From IMG/VR virus record IMGVR_UViG_3300011116_000272, positions 1 to 34,553 of that record: a stretch of 34,553 bases of DNA; one strand, given 5' to 3'. How positions within the stretch are numbered: the stretch's first letter is position 1; each line of letters begins with the position of its first letter. This DNA comes from a virus. Shown here in pieces: positions 5,980 to 11,979 of the stretch. Made by a program: the position numbers and the translations under genes. A model generated the notes under the pieces. The model was not told the origin of the DNA and made no database searches. It worked only from the letters and a program-made list of their open reading frames with translations.

Positions 5980-6364
5980 ACCATTGGAAAGAATAGAAGA
6001 TCTAAAACTTGTCCACACTATTCACAATATTTGTTGTATGAAACAATACGGGATCTTTTTAACTGATGTGCAAATTGAAAAAGTCAGACCATCTTGGGAT
6101 GATATTGTGAATTTTGTCTGCATGAAATTTGGTTACAAAACCCGTTATCTCTTGTGGTCCAAACATCGCAACAAGCGTTATGTCAGATCACGCTGGGAAG
6201 TCTGGGCGCTCGCGGATTATCTTTGTCCACATCTTAGTTATCCTAAAATCGGACAGCTGTCCGGCGGCATGGATCACTCAACAGTCATGCACGGTGTCAA
6301 TCAAATGAAACAAGCTGGTCAAGTAGAAAAACTGGTGAACGAGTTTTGGAATAGAAGTTTATAA
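5867..6364 (+). CDS. Protein with a DnaA domain IV-like DNA-binding signature
   Basis: A 165-residue protein. Its C-terminal part (about 110-150) carries the DnaA domain IV plan: WEVWALADYLCPHLSYPKIGQLSGG followed by DHSTVMHGV (136-144), close to the DnaA signature DHTTVLHA that reads the DnaA box. There is no AAA+ ATPase domain, so it is a stand-alone DNA-binding protein and could be a replication initiator, a DnaA competitor or a regulator. The N-terminal half is basic and unrecognised. GAGGGGG stands 6 bases ahead of the ATG, which supports this start inside the previous gene. Several near-matches to the DnaA box occur within this gene. Confidence 0.8.
   Translation: MSAYLKQLHQEHMARAIRLGKVERPKLTLVSKTYQQPKPLERIEDLKLVHTIHNICCMKQYGIFLTDVQIEKVRPSWDDIVNFVCMKFGYKTRYLLWSKHRNKRYVRSRWEVWALADYLCPHLSYPKIGQLSGGMDHSTVMHGVNQMKQAGQVEKLVNEFWNRSL
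5965..6231 (+). promoter_or_regulatory. Cluster of DnaA-box-like 9-mers
   Basis: Four 9-mers one mismatch away from TTATNCACA lie inside the DnaA-signature gene: TTATCAACA (5965-5973), TTGTCCACA (6009-6017), CTATTCACA (6018-6026, directly abutting the previous one) and TTGTCCACA again (6223-6231). All point the same way. They could bind host DnaA or the domain IV-like phage protein. Single mismatches to a degenerate 9-mer occur by chance, so only the tandem pair and the repeated identical 9-mer make this notable. Confidence 0.35.
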
Positions 6365-6366
6365 AA

Positions 6367-6402
6367 ATGGGCTCCAGAAAGGGGAAGCAAACTGGAGCCC
6401 AT
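6367..6402. terminator. Perfect 11-bp hairpin after the DnaA-like gene
   Basis: ATGGGCTCCAG (6367-6377) and its exact reverse complement CTGGAGCCCAT (6392-6402) enclose a 14-base loop AAAGGGGAAGCAAA. It begins 3 bases after the stop of the DnaA-like gene. No T-tract follows, so it could be a weak terminator, an RNA-processing or stability element, or a protein-binding palindrome. The rest of 6403-6492 holds only a 15-codon frame without a free ribosome site. Confidence 0.55.
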
Positions 6403-6492
6403 GAACAACGTCGCAGGTCAGGTGCGCGTTGATATAGGACATATATAGTATGTTCTTTATCATCGTGCAACCTAAAACATAGGTTAACGATA

Positions 6493-7107
6493 ATGCAATT
6501 AACAAAGATCATAGAAGCCATGGTTCTGAATGGCTGCACAGGTGAGCAGATCTTCGCTGTAGTCAAAACCCATGAAGATGAACTTAAAGTAAAGCTTGAA
6601 GAGAGGCGGGTTAAGGCTCGTGACAAGAAACGCAGACAACGTGCTATGTCCCCAATTGTCCCCAATTGTCCCCCTGTTGTCCCGGGGACAGATCGGGACC
6701 TCTCTCTCCCCTCTCCTCCCCTTAATGGTTCCCCCCTTACCGCATATAATATAAATACTATATCCCCCCTTCCTTTATCCCCTACCTCTCCCCTCACACA
6801 CACTTTTGGTCAACGAAAAGCTGACCTCAATCTTTTCAATGACTTCTGGGATGCCTATCCGCGCAAAACTGCTAAGGGTGCTGCGGAAAAAGCTTGGGCG
6901 AAGGCGATCTTGCACACGTCGGGTTCTGACATCATTCATATTGTTAAACGGGTTAAATGGCCGGACGACCCTGAGTTTGTCCCGCATCCTAGCACTTGGT
7001 TAAATCAGAGGCGCTGGGAAGACGAGGGACCGAAACAGCCGATCACGCAGGAAGAACGAGACGAACGGGCACGGGTTTATCTGAGGAGCATTGGGCGCAA
7101 TGTCTGA
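6493..7107 (+). CDS. Phage replication protein, lambda O / DnaD-like
   Basis: A 204-residue protein in three parts. The N-terminus (1-51) is helical and becomes very basic (RRVKARDKKRRQR). The middle (52-105) is a Pro/Ser-rich linker. The C-terminus has LNLFNDFWDAYPRKTAKGAAEKAWAKA and FVPHPSTWLNQRRWEDE, a block common in phage replisome organisers and helicase loaders. It would bind the phage origin and recruit the host helicase. The gene follows the DnaA-like gene and its linker-coding DNA carries an iteron-like array and an AT-rich tract, as in lambda O. Ribosome site is modest (AGGT). The general role is fairly sure; the precise family is not. Confidence 0.75.
   Translation: MQLTKIIEAMVLNGCTGEQIFAVVKTHEDELKVKLEERRVKARDKKRRQRAMSPIVPNCPPVVPGTDRDLSLPSPPLNGSPLTAYNINTISPLPLSPTSPLTHTFGQRKADLNLFNDFWDAYPRKTAKGAAEKAWAKAILHTSGSDIIHIVKRVKWPDDPEFVPHPSTWLNQRRWEDEGPKQPITQEERDERARVYLRSIGRNV
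6647..6763 (+). promoter_or_regulatory. Candidate replication origin: iteron-like array and AT-rich tract
   Basis: TGTCCCCAAT occurs twice head to tail at 6647-6656 and 6657-6666, a third copy of its core TGTCCCC begins at 6667, and a fourth core is part of the palindrome TGTCCC-G-GGGACA at 6678-6690. Spacing is 10, 10 and 11 bases, one helical turn each, so all sites face the same side of the DNA. About 50 bases downstream lies an A/T-only tract (ATATAATATAAATACTATAT, 6744-6763). Iterons followed by an AT-rich unwinding region inside the initiator gene is how lambda ori is built within O. Function is inferred. Confidence 0.5.
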
Positions 7108-7399
7108 GTATCATCAAAAGGCGATTAAATACATCAAGGGCCAGCCGGAGGAAACGGTCGTCATCTGGACCAATTCTGAACACGCCAAGGCTTCGGGCGC
7201 GGATTATAATCTTGGGCAAACGATTCTGAGCAATTGGCTAGAATATCTCAGATCAATTCAGCAACACGCTATAGCAGATCACCTGGAGTGGCTGAACCGT
7301 GGCAATAGCAAATCCATCACTTTACCCTGTGCAGATCCTGTTCGATTATATGGCAAACTAAAGGGGAGCCCGAAAGCTCCCCATTGGACCGATATTTAA
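7100..7399 (+). CDS. Hypothetical protein, last gene of the replication module
   Basis: A 99-residue protein (MSEYHQKAIKYIKGQPEETV...) with a helical N-terminal part and a basic C-terminal segment; no family recognised. The ATG overlaps the stop of the O-like gene (8-base overlap), which indicates coupling and a role in the same module. A TTG at 7091 could add three residues, but the ATG is preferred and GAGGAG lies upstream. Its last codons lie over a strong GC-rich hairpin at 7363-7382. Confidence 0.65.
   Translation: MSEYHQKAIKYIKGQPEETVVIWTNSEHAKASGADYNLGQTILSNWLEYLRSIQQHAIADHLEWLNRGNSKSITLPCADPVRLYGKLKGSPKAPHWTDI
7363..7382. terminator. Hairpin at the convergent junction
   Basis: GGGGAGC (7363-7369), loop CCGAAA, GCTCCCC (7376-7382): a perfect 7-bp GC-rich stem at the end of the plus-strand module and 40 bases from the end of the converging minus-strand gene. 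It may stop transcription from one or both sides, although no T-tract follows. The stem core GGGAGC recurs in the hairpin at 8040-8054. Confidence 0.5.
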
Positions 7400-7424
7400 A
7401 CTGGATTAGAAGGCCGCTGGTGCG

Positions 7425-7709
7425 TTATAGAAGACTATCTGCTACCTTACCACTTAGAAGCTCGTCAAACCTATCCTGAAGTCCTTTAAGGGCTTTTGCT
7501 TCGAATTGATCTAAAGACTGCACCACATCGGCCTCGGTCCACCATGTCGGCGCCGGAAACAATGGCCGATCTTTTAATAGGCAATAGTATCGCCATAGGT
7601 CTGGATTGACTTCGACGCAAGATTCGGACCTTGGAACGTCCGGCGATTCTGGTCTTTTGCCATGATTGGGATAAAGCGCGAATAGGTAATCTGCGGTTGT
7701 CTTTCTCAT
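7425..7709 (-). CDS. Hypothetical protein, ardC operon
   Basis: A 94-residue protein (MRKTTADYLFALYPNHGKRPES...) with several Trp residues in WRYYCLLKDRPLFPAPTWWTE and an acidic helical C-terminus. No family recognised. The start at 7709 is chosen because GGGAGG precedes it; a frame beginning at 7742 extends over the preceding short gene. It is the most distal gene of the minus-strand ardC-like operon. Confidence 0.6.
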   Translation of the reverse strand: MRKTTADYLFALYPNHGKRPESPDVPRSESCVEVNPDLWRYYCLLKDRPLFPAPTWWTEADVVQSLDQFEAKALKGLQDRFDELLSGKVADSLL

Positions 7710-7710
7710 T

Positions 7711-7803
7711 TTAACCTCCCAAGGCAATGCAAGCCAAGCCAATGGCAGAAACGAAAGTACCTAGTGCGAAGATTTCTGATAGCGTTTTCAGTATAATAAG
7801 CAT
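7711..7803 (-). CDS. 30-residue hydrophobic small protein
   Basis: A short frame MLIILKTLSEIFALGTFVSA followed by IGLACIALGG and a stop, with a hydrophobic stretch long enough for one membrane span. AAGGGGAACAAACA lies ahead of the ATG, the same site type used by the two upstream genes, and the stop sits one base from the next gene's start, inside its leader. It may be a small membrane protein or simply a translation-coupling leader. Function unknown. Confidence 0.5.
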   Translation of the reverse strand: MLIILKTLSEIFALGTFVSAIGLACIALGG

Positions 7804-7815
7804 TGTTTGTTCCCC

Positions 7816-8001
7816 TTAGTATTGATCTGACATTTGACCTGGCAATAAATCCCTATTTTGAGCTTCCCATTGGATTAAAGAGCCTCTCTCAATTTGCAAT
7901 TTTGTGAGATCGATTTCAGTTTCATTTGGCGCACAATGCTTAATCCAGAGCGCCATGATTGTTCTATCTGATTGTTCTCTGAGCCATTGTTCATACGTCA
8001 T
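7816..8001 (-). CDS. Small hypothetical protein, ardC operon
   Basis: A 61-residue protein (MTYEQWLREQSDRTIMALWIKHCAPNE...) rich in charged residues, probably soluble and helical; no family recognised. AAGGGGAAACTATT precedes its ATG. It lies 66 bases downstream of the ardC-like gene, past a small hairpin, and is probably part of the same transcript. Confidence 0.6.
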   Translation of the reverse strand: MTYEQWLREQSDRTIMALWIKHCAPNETEIDLTKLQIERGSLIQWEAQNRDLLPGQMSDQY

Positions 8002-8039
8002 AATAGTTTCCCCTTATTGTGCACAATTGCACACTGGAA

Positions 8040-8054
8040 GGGAGCCAAGCTCCC
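8040..8054. terminator. Small hairpin downstream of the ardC-like gene
   Basis: GGGAGC (8040-8045), loop CAA, GCTCCC (8049-8054). It lies 13 bases beyond the ardC-like stop on the minus strand. Without a T-tract it is more likely to attenuate or stabilise than to end transcription. It shares the GGGAGC stem core with the hairpin at 7363-7382. Confidence 0.4.
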
Positions 8055-8067
8055 CTCGTGTTTGCAA

Positions 8068-8916
8068 TCATGCTGCTAATTGAGTTTCTTCTTTGATTGC
8101 CAAGTTTCTTAAATGTTCTACCGCGGCGCTCGCCTTACTTGCTGCAGTGATGAAAGCTTTCGGATCTGATTCAAGTAAACTGATCCAGTTTTGAATGTAG
8201 GCAGCGTGTTGCGTAGTAGCATCATAGCCGAATTCAGCACACATAAACGCTGCACCTAATTCAGCCACAAGTTCCTCCGCAGCATATGCCCGGTCACCAA
8301 AACGCTTGCCAAATTGTCTATTGCAGCGTTTCTCTGAGCCCGTCCAGTGAACCAATTCGTGCAGCGCCGTGCCATAATAACCGTCGGCGCTTTTGAAAGT
8401 ATCAAAAGGCGGTAGCATGATGTAGTCACCTTTGCTTGTATAATAAGCCCTACCTTCGCCATGTCTGATATCTGCCCCAGTTGTGGACATGAAAGCATCG
8501 CACTCTTTGTCACGTTCGAACGGATTGACTGCAATAGGTTTTTCGCTCAAATGATCCAAACCTTCGCATTGTTCCAGGGCAAAGACTGTGAACGTCTTTA
8601 GGAAAGGAATCATTTTCTTATCGCCATTTTCTGCAATGCGCTCCACTGCAGATGAATAGATAATCATGGTACCCTTCTCACCCTTCTTGACGTTTCCCCC
8701 GGCCTCTTGCGCTTGCTTGTAAGTTAGATACCTTTGAGAAGCATATCCCCTCATCCAGAGCAAGGCGACGTTTGCGCCGCTGTAGGCACGACGTGATATT
8801 GCGTTCCTTGGCATACCTTGTGAGCCAATGGATGACCAAGGCTTGATCCAGGGCAATGATCCAAACTTCATTGTTTCCAGTATCTTATCTGTTACTTCCT
8901 TGTGTATGTCTCTCAT
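8068..8916 (-). CDS. ardC: ArdC-like antirestriction protein (ssDNA-binding domain plus zincin)
   Basis: A 282-residue protein. Residues 1-125 match the ArdC/TraC1 N-terminal domain that binds single-stranded DNA (LPWIKPWSS, NAISRRAYSGANV, VKKGEKGTMIIYSS). Residues 150-280 form a zinc metallopeptidase-like domain with HELVH at 186-190, followed by WTGSEKRCNR and a third-ligand region EELVAELGAAF. ArdC proteins of plasmids protect incoming DNA from restriction. AAGGGGAACATT precedes the ATG and a promoter-like region follows upstream. Its presence in a lytic-looking phage genome fits early defence against host restriction. Domain call is confident; the exact action is not. Confidence 0.9.
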   Translation of the reverse strand: MRDIHKEVTDKILETMKFGSLPWIKPWSSIGSQGMPRNAISRRAYSGANVALLWMRGYASQRYLTYKQAQEAGGNVKKGEKGTMIIYSSAVERIAENGDKKMIPFLKTFTVFALEQCEGLDHLSEKPIAVNPFERDKECDAFMSTTGADIRHGEGRAYYTSKGDYIMLPPFDTFKSADGYYGTALHELVHWTGSEKRCNRQFGKRFGDRAYAAEELVAELGAAFMCAEFGYDATTQHAAYIQNWISLLESDPKAFITAASKASAAVEHLRNLAIKEETQLAA

Positions 8917-9369
8917 AATGTTCCCCTTATGAATAGATAACCTATCTGCTATCTAATACAGTCAATATATCCTATATTCTATAGTGTCAATATACATAAT
9001 GCTCTTATTTGACAATTTATTTAAAATATGATATCTGATGTGCATATTAAAGACTAAGTGATTAGTCCTATCTTATCCTAACCTATTGGATGGTAGGATG
9101 GTTGGGTGATTGGCTCCCATCGTGCCCATATCAAATGGGTCTTTACATTATATAAAGACTGTTATATCTAGATAACCTATTGATTATACTAATGATTGTA
9201 TCCGTTCTATGACCTGTCAATACCCTACTGGATTGGTAGGGATTATGGAGCATGGCATGGGTCAGGGGGGTCTCATTGGTGTGTGCCCCACATTGTTCTA
9301 CCCCAAAAAAAATTATGGGTTTATAGATTTAGTATGATTAGTTGGTAGAATTATGTTTAGGGGGACGAT
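8917..9369. other. 453-base intergenic region ahead of terminase, with inverted repeats
   Basis: No gene is visible. The left part holds the ardC-like promoter. The remainder holds several inverted repeats: GTCTTTA/TAAAGAC (9139-9159, 7-base loop), CCCTAC/GTAGGG (9223-9241, 7-base loop), TTCTACC (near 9296) with GGTAGAA (near 9343), and a short GACTAA/TTAGTC. Two similar blocks built on CTAYTGGAT and GGTAGG lie near 9082 and 9226. An A-run follows CCCC near 9305. The place between divergent early genes and the late operon suits a late promoter, operators, a packaging (pac/cos) site or an origin; I cannot choose among these. Confidence 0.5.
8964..8990 (-). promoter_or_regulatory. Promoter-like element upstream of the ardC-like gene
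   Basis: On the minus strand TTGACA (complement of 8985-8990) is followed, after a short 15-base spacer, by TATATT (complement of 8964-8969). A second TATATTGAC copy overlaps the -10 region, giving two tandem TATATTGAC motifs. The 11-mer GTATATTGACA is identical to that of the recombination operon promoter, which suggests co-regulated early promoters. The spacer is shorter than ideal. Confidence 0.5.
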
Positions 9370-11133
9370 ATGAAGTTTGATCTGAATCATTTTTATAAGT
9401 TCTGTCATCAGCTTAAGATTGAGACTAAGGAGAAGGGGTTGGTTCGTATGGACCAGTTACTTGGTACTCAGACTTATGTGATGAATGAGGTAGCTAAGGG
9501 TTTAGAGAACGACATACATTTCTTTGTTGTGTTGAAGGGTAGACAATTAGGGATCACGACCATTAGCTTGGCTCTGGATCTTTATTGGCATTTTATACAC
9601 CCCGGTCTCCAGGGTACGTTGGTGACAGATACGGAGGAAAACCGTGATATGTTCAGAGGAACCCTTGGGATGTACCTCGACAGTCTCCCAAACGAATACA
9701 AGATCCCTATGCTCACCCACAATCGTAACGCCCTTACCCTCAGAAACAGATCTCGCCTCTTCTATCAAGTGGCTGGACTCAGAGCTAAAGGCTCGCTTGG
9801 GCGAGGAAAGGGCATCACATTTCTTCACGGAACTGAGACTAGCTCTTGGGGAGATGAAGAAGGATTAGCGTCTCTCTTGGCTTCTTTGGCTGAGACTAAT
9901 CCTCTTAGATATTATATGTTTGAATCTACCGCCCGTGGCTTCAATATGTTTCACGAGATGTATGTGACGGCCAAGAAAGCTAGAACACAGAAGGCTATCT
10001 TTTGCGGCTGGTGGCACAATCAATTCTACTCGGCTGACCCTGCTTCTGATGTCTATAAGGTTTACTGGGACGGTAAGCTGACGTCGGAAGAAAAGGAATG
10101 GGTCAAAGATATTAAGAAGATATACAATTTTGAGATCAACTCCCGGCAGATAGCTTGGTGGCGCTGGAAGATGCTGGAAGGTATCAAGGATGAGTCTTTG
10201 ATGTACCAGGAGTTTCCGCCAACCGAAGACTATGCTTTCATTATGACAGGCAGTAGCTTCTTCTCCAGCTCGCGCTGCACCGACGCTATGAAGGAAGCCA
10301 GGAAACAATCTTATGATTCGTATAGATATATCATGGGAGCCAACTTCGAAGACACAGAAGTGGTTAAGAGCCGCGACGCAGTGGCTACACTCAAGGTTTG
10401 GGAAGAACCAATCGACACAGCATATTATGTTATTGGCGCAGACCCGGCTTATGGATCTTCAGACTGGGCAGACCGTTTTTGTATCGCAGTATATCGTTGC
10501 TACGCAGATGGAATGGAACAAGTCGCTGAGTTCACTACATCAGAACTTAACACCTACCAATTTGCCTGGGTCATCGCCCACCTCGCCGGAGCATACAAAA
10601 ACTCTACACTAAACTTGGAAGTCAATGGTCCTGGGCAAGCAGTCATTAACGAGATCCGTAATCTGAAACGCCAAGCCGCCGCCATGCCTTCTGAGCAAAA
10701 GGGCAGAGCCCTGATGGACGTTCTCTCTCATATGCAGAACTATATCTGGCGTAAGAATGATACCATGTCCGGCATCTCGACCAGCATTGGCTGGCTGACT
10801 ACCCAAGCTTCCAAAGAACGGATGCTCTCATACTTCAAGGACTATTTTGAACGCCAGATGTGTATCGTGAAGTCCCCCGACCTGCTGGAAGAAATGAAAA
10901 CCATTGCTCGTGACGGTGGCTCGATTTCCGCTCCTGGACGTGGCAAGGATGATCGGGTTATAGCCTCGGCGCTGGCGGCTGCGGCATACGCAGAACAAGT
11001 TCAACCGCGCCTGATTGCCATGCGGATCACCAAAAGCGTAAGCCATTCTCAAGAAAGCCACACGCCCGAAGAGCTGTCTGTCGGAAAAAATGTCTCTACT
11101 TATCTTAAACATATCGGACTGTATGGACGATGA
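9370..11133 (+). CDS. terL: Terminase large subunit
   Basis: A 587-residue packaging motor protein. The ATPase part has a variant Walker A in LKGRQLGITT (55-64), a Walker B-like GITFLHGTETSSW (148-160), and motif III-like STA (186-188). The nuclease part has an RNase H-like acidic set: Asp358 in VIGADPAYG, Glu417 in NLEVNGPG, and Asp526/Asp527 in GKDDRVIASALA. It pumps DNA into the prohead and cuts it. AGGGGG stands 5 bases ahead of the ATG. It opens the late operon; no recognisable small terminase lies upstream. Confidence 0.95.
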   Translation: MKFDLNHFYKFCHQLKIETKEKGLVRMDQLLGTQTYVMNEVAKGLENDIHFFVVLKGRQLGITTISLALDLYWHFIHPGLQGTLVTDTEENRDMFRGTLGMYLDSLPNEYKIPMLTHNRNALTLRNRSRLFYQVAGLRAKGSLGRGKGITFLHGTETSSWGDEEGLASLLASLAETNPLRYYMFESTARGFNMFHEMYVTAKKARTQKAIFCGWWHNQFYSADPASDVYKVYWDGKLTSEEKEWVKDIKKIYNFEINSRQIAWWRWKMLEGIKDESLMYQEFPPTEDYAFIMTGSSFFSSSRCTDAMKEARKQSYDSYRYIMGANFEDTEVVKSRDAVATLKVWEEPIDTAYYVIGADPAYGSSDWADRFCIAVYRCYADGMEQVAEFTTSELNTYQFAWVIAHLAGAYKNSTLNLEVNGPGQAVINEIRNLKRQAAAMPSEQKGRALMDVLSHMQNYIWRKNDTMSGISTSIGWLTTQASKERMLSYFKDYFERQMCIVKSPDLLEEMKTIARDGGSISAPGRGKDDRVIASALAAAAYAEQVQPRLIAMRITKSVSHSQESHTPEELSVGKNVSTYLKHIGLYGR

Positions 11134-11522
11134 AAACGGTTCTGACCAAGAGAGATCTGTATAACCGGATGGACCGTTTGCTGGCCGACCCCGTTAGGCC
11201 AATATCAATCAAGCTATTGTCTGACTTGGCTGGCTTATCTGATTTTACAATCAAAATGGTTTTTCAGTTAAAGAAGATTCCCATGTCTGAGACAACGCAG
11301 ATTAGAATGTCTAAGGCATTGTTAAGATTGCAGAATGGTGAAATTGAAATTGTTCAGCACAGAGACTTAACCCGCGAAGTCAGATATGTTAAAAATCCAC
11401 GTCCAAGAATCAAACGCTCCTACGGCTTGACGGTTGTAGACGGAGAGATCAAATTAAAGATCGGCCTCAAGAACAGGGCCGACTATTCTGAACCAACCTT
11501 TGAAGAGCTTATGAAAGGGTGA
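11130..11522 (+). CDS. Hypothetical protein with a possible HTH segment
   Basis: A 130-residue basic protein that overlaps the terminase stop by 4 bases (ATGA). Residues about 25-55 (SIKLLSDLAGLSDFTIKMVFQLKK) look like a helix-turn-helix of the lambda repressor type, and the C-terminal half is Lys/Arg-rich then acidic. No family recognised. As a coupled partner of terL with possible DNA-binding ability, it is a candidate for the missing small terminase, but placement after terL would be unusual and this is speculation. Confidence 0.6.
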   Translation: MKTVLTKRDLYNRMDRLLADPVRPISIKLLSDLAGLSDFTIKMVFQLKKIPMSETTQIRMSKALLRLQNGEIEIVQHRDLTREVRYVKNPRPRIKRSYGLTVVDGEIKLKIGLKNRADYSEPTFEELMKG

Positions 11523-11526
11523 CGGC

Positions 11527-11979
11527 ATGGCTATTCTCAGATCTTATAAATGTATAGAACACGGATACTTTGACGCTTGGGAGGCGCTGTGCCCGCATGG
11601 CTGTCTGGACGTGGCAGTGGTTATTTTAAAAGCACCGTCTATGCGTGACTCAACCAAAGCAGCTAGAAGCAAGTCGGTAGATACCACAGCCAAAAGCCTG
11701 GCTAAAGAATTTAATATGACCAACATCAAGACTACCCGCGAGGGCGAGTTCCAAGAAGGTTATCACACCCGTAATAACCAATCCAAAGAACCAGCGCCCA
11801 GAGACTCGATCATGTGGGGCGGCGGCGGCAGATTCAACATGGCTTCCGTTTTATCAGGCAATGCTGTAAAGTCGGCGCATGGTGAACCGGTAGGAACCAA
11901 TATCAAGGATCTGAACCTGACCCAGGGGCCAAAGGCGGCAAGTTACTTTTCTGATCCAGAAGGGCTTAAAATCAAATGA
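11527..11979 (+). CDS. Hypothetical protein with a possible N-terminal zinc knuckle
   Basis: A 150-residue protein. Its N-terminus has YKCIEHGYFDAWEALCPHGC, a Cys/His spacing that suggests a small zinc ribbon. The remainder is polar, rich in Lys, Ser, Gly and Asn, and probably partly unfolded. The gene lies between terminase and portal in the late operon and overlaps the portal start by 4 bases (ATGA). It may help head assembly or packaging; no established family was recognised. Confidence 0.65.
   Translation: MAILRSYKCIEHGYFDAWEALCPHGCLDVAVVILKAPSMRDSTKAARSKSVDTTAKSLAKEFNMTNIKTTREGEFQEGYHTRNNQSKEPAPRDSIMWGGGGRFNMASVLSGNAVKSAHGEPVGTNIKDLNLTQGPKAASYFSDPEGLKIK

Noticed and set aside
6401-6448. 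15-codon frame starting in the right arm of the 6367-6402 hairpin
   Set aside because: Its only ribosome-site-like bases are locked in the hairpin stem, and the peptide has no notable feature.
6675-6770. C-rich tract in the O-like gene as a programmed frameshift site
   Set aside because: The main frame continues smoothly into the conserved C-terminal block, so no shift is needed.
6297-6803. 168-codon frame on the minus strand
   Set aside because: Antisense over the O-like gene and its hairpin; Arg/Ser-rich noise, no start signal.
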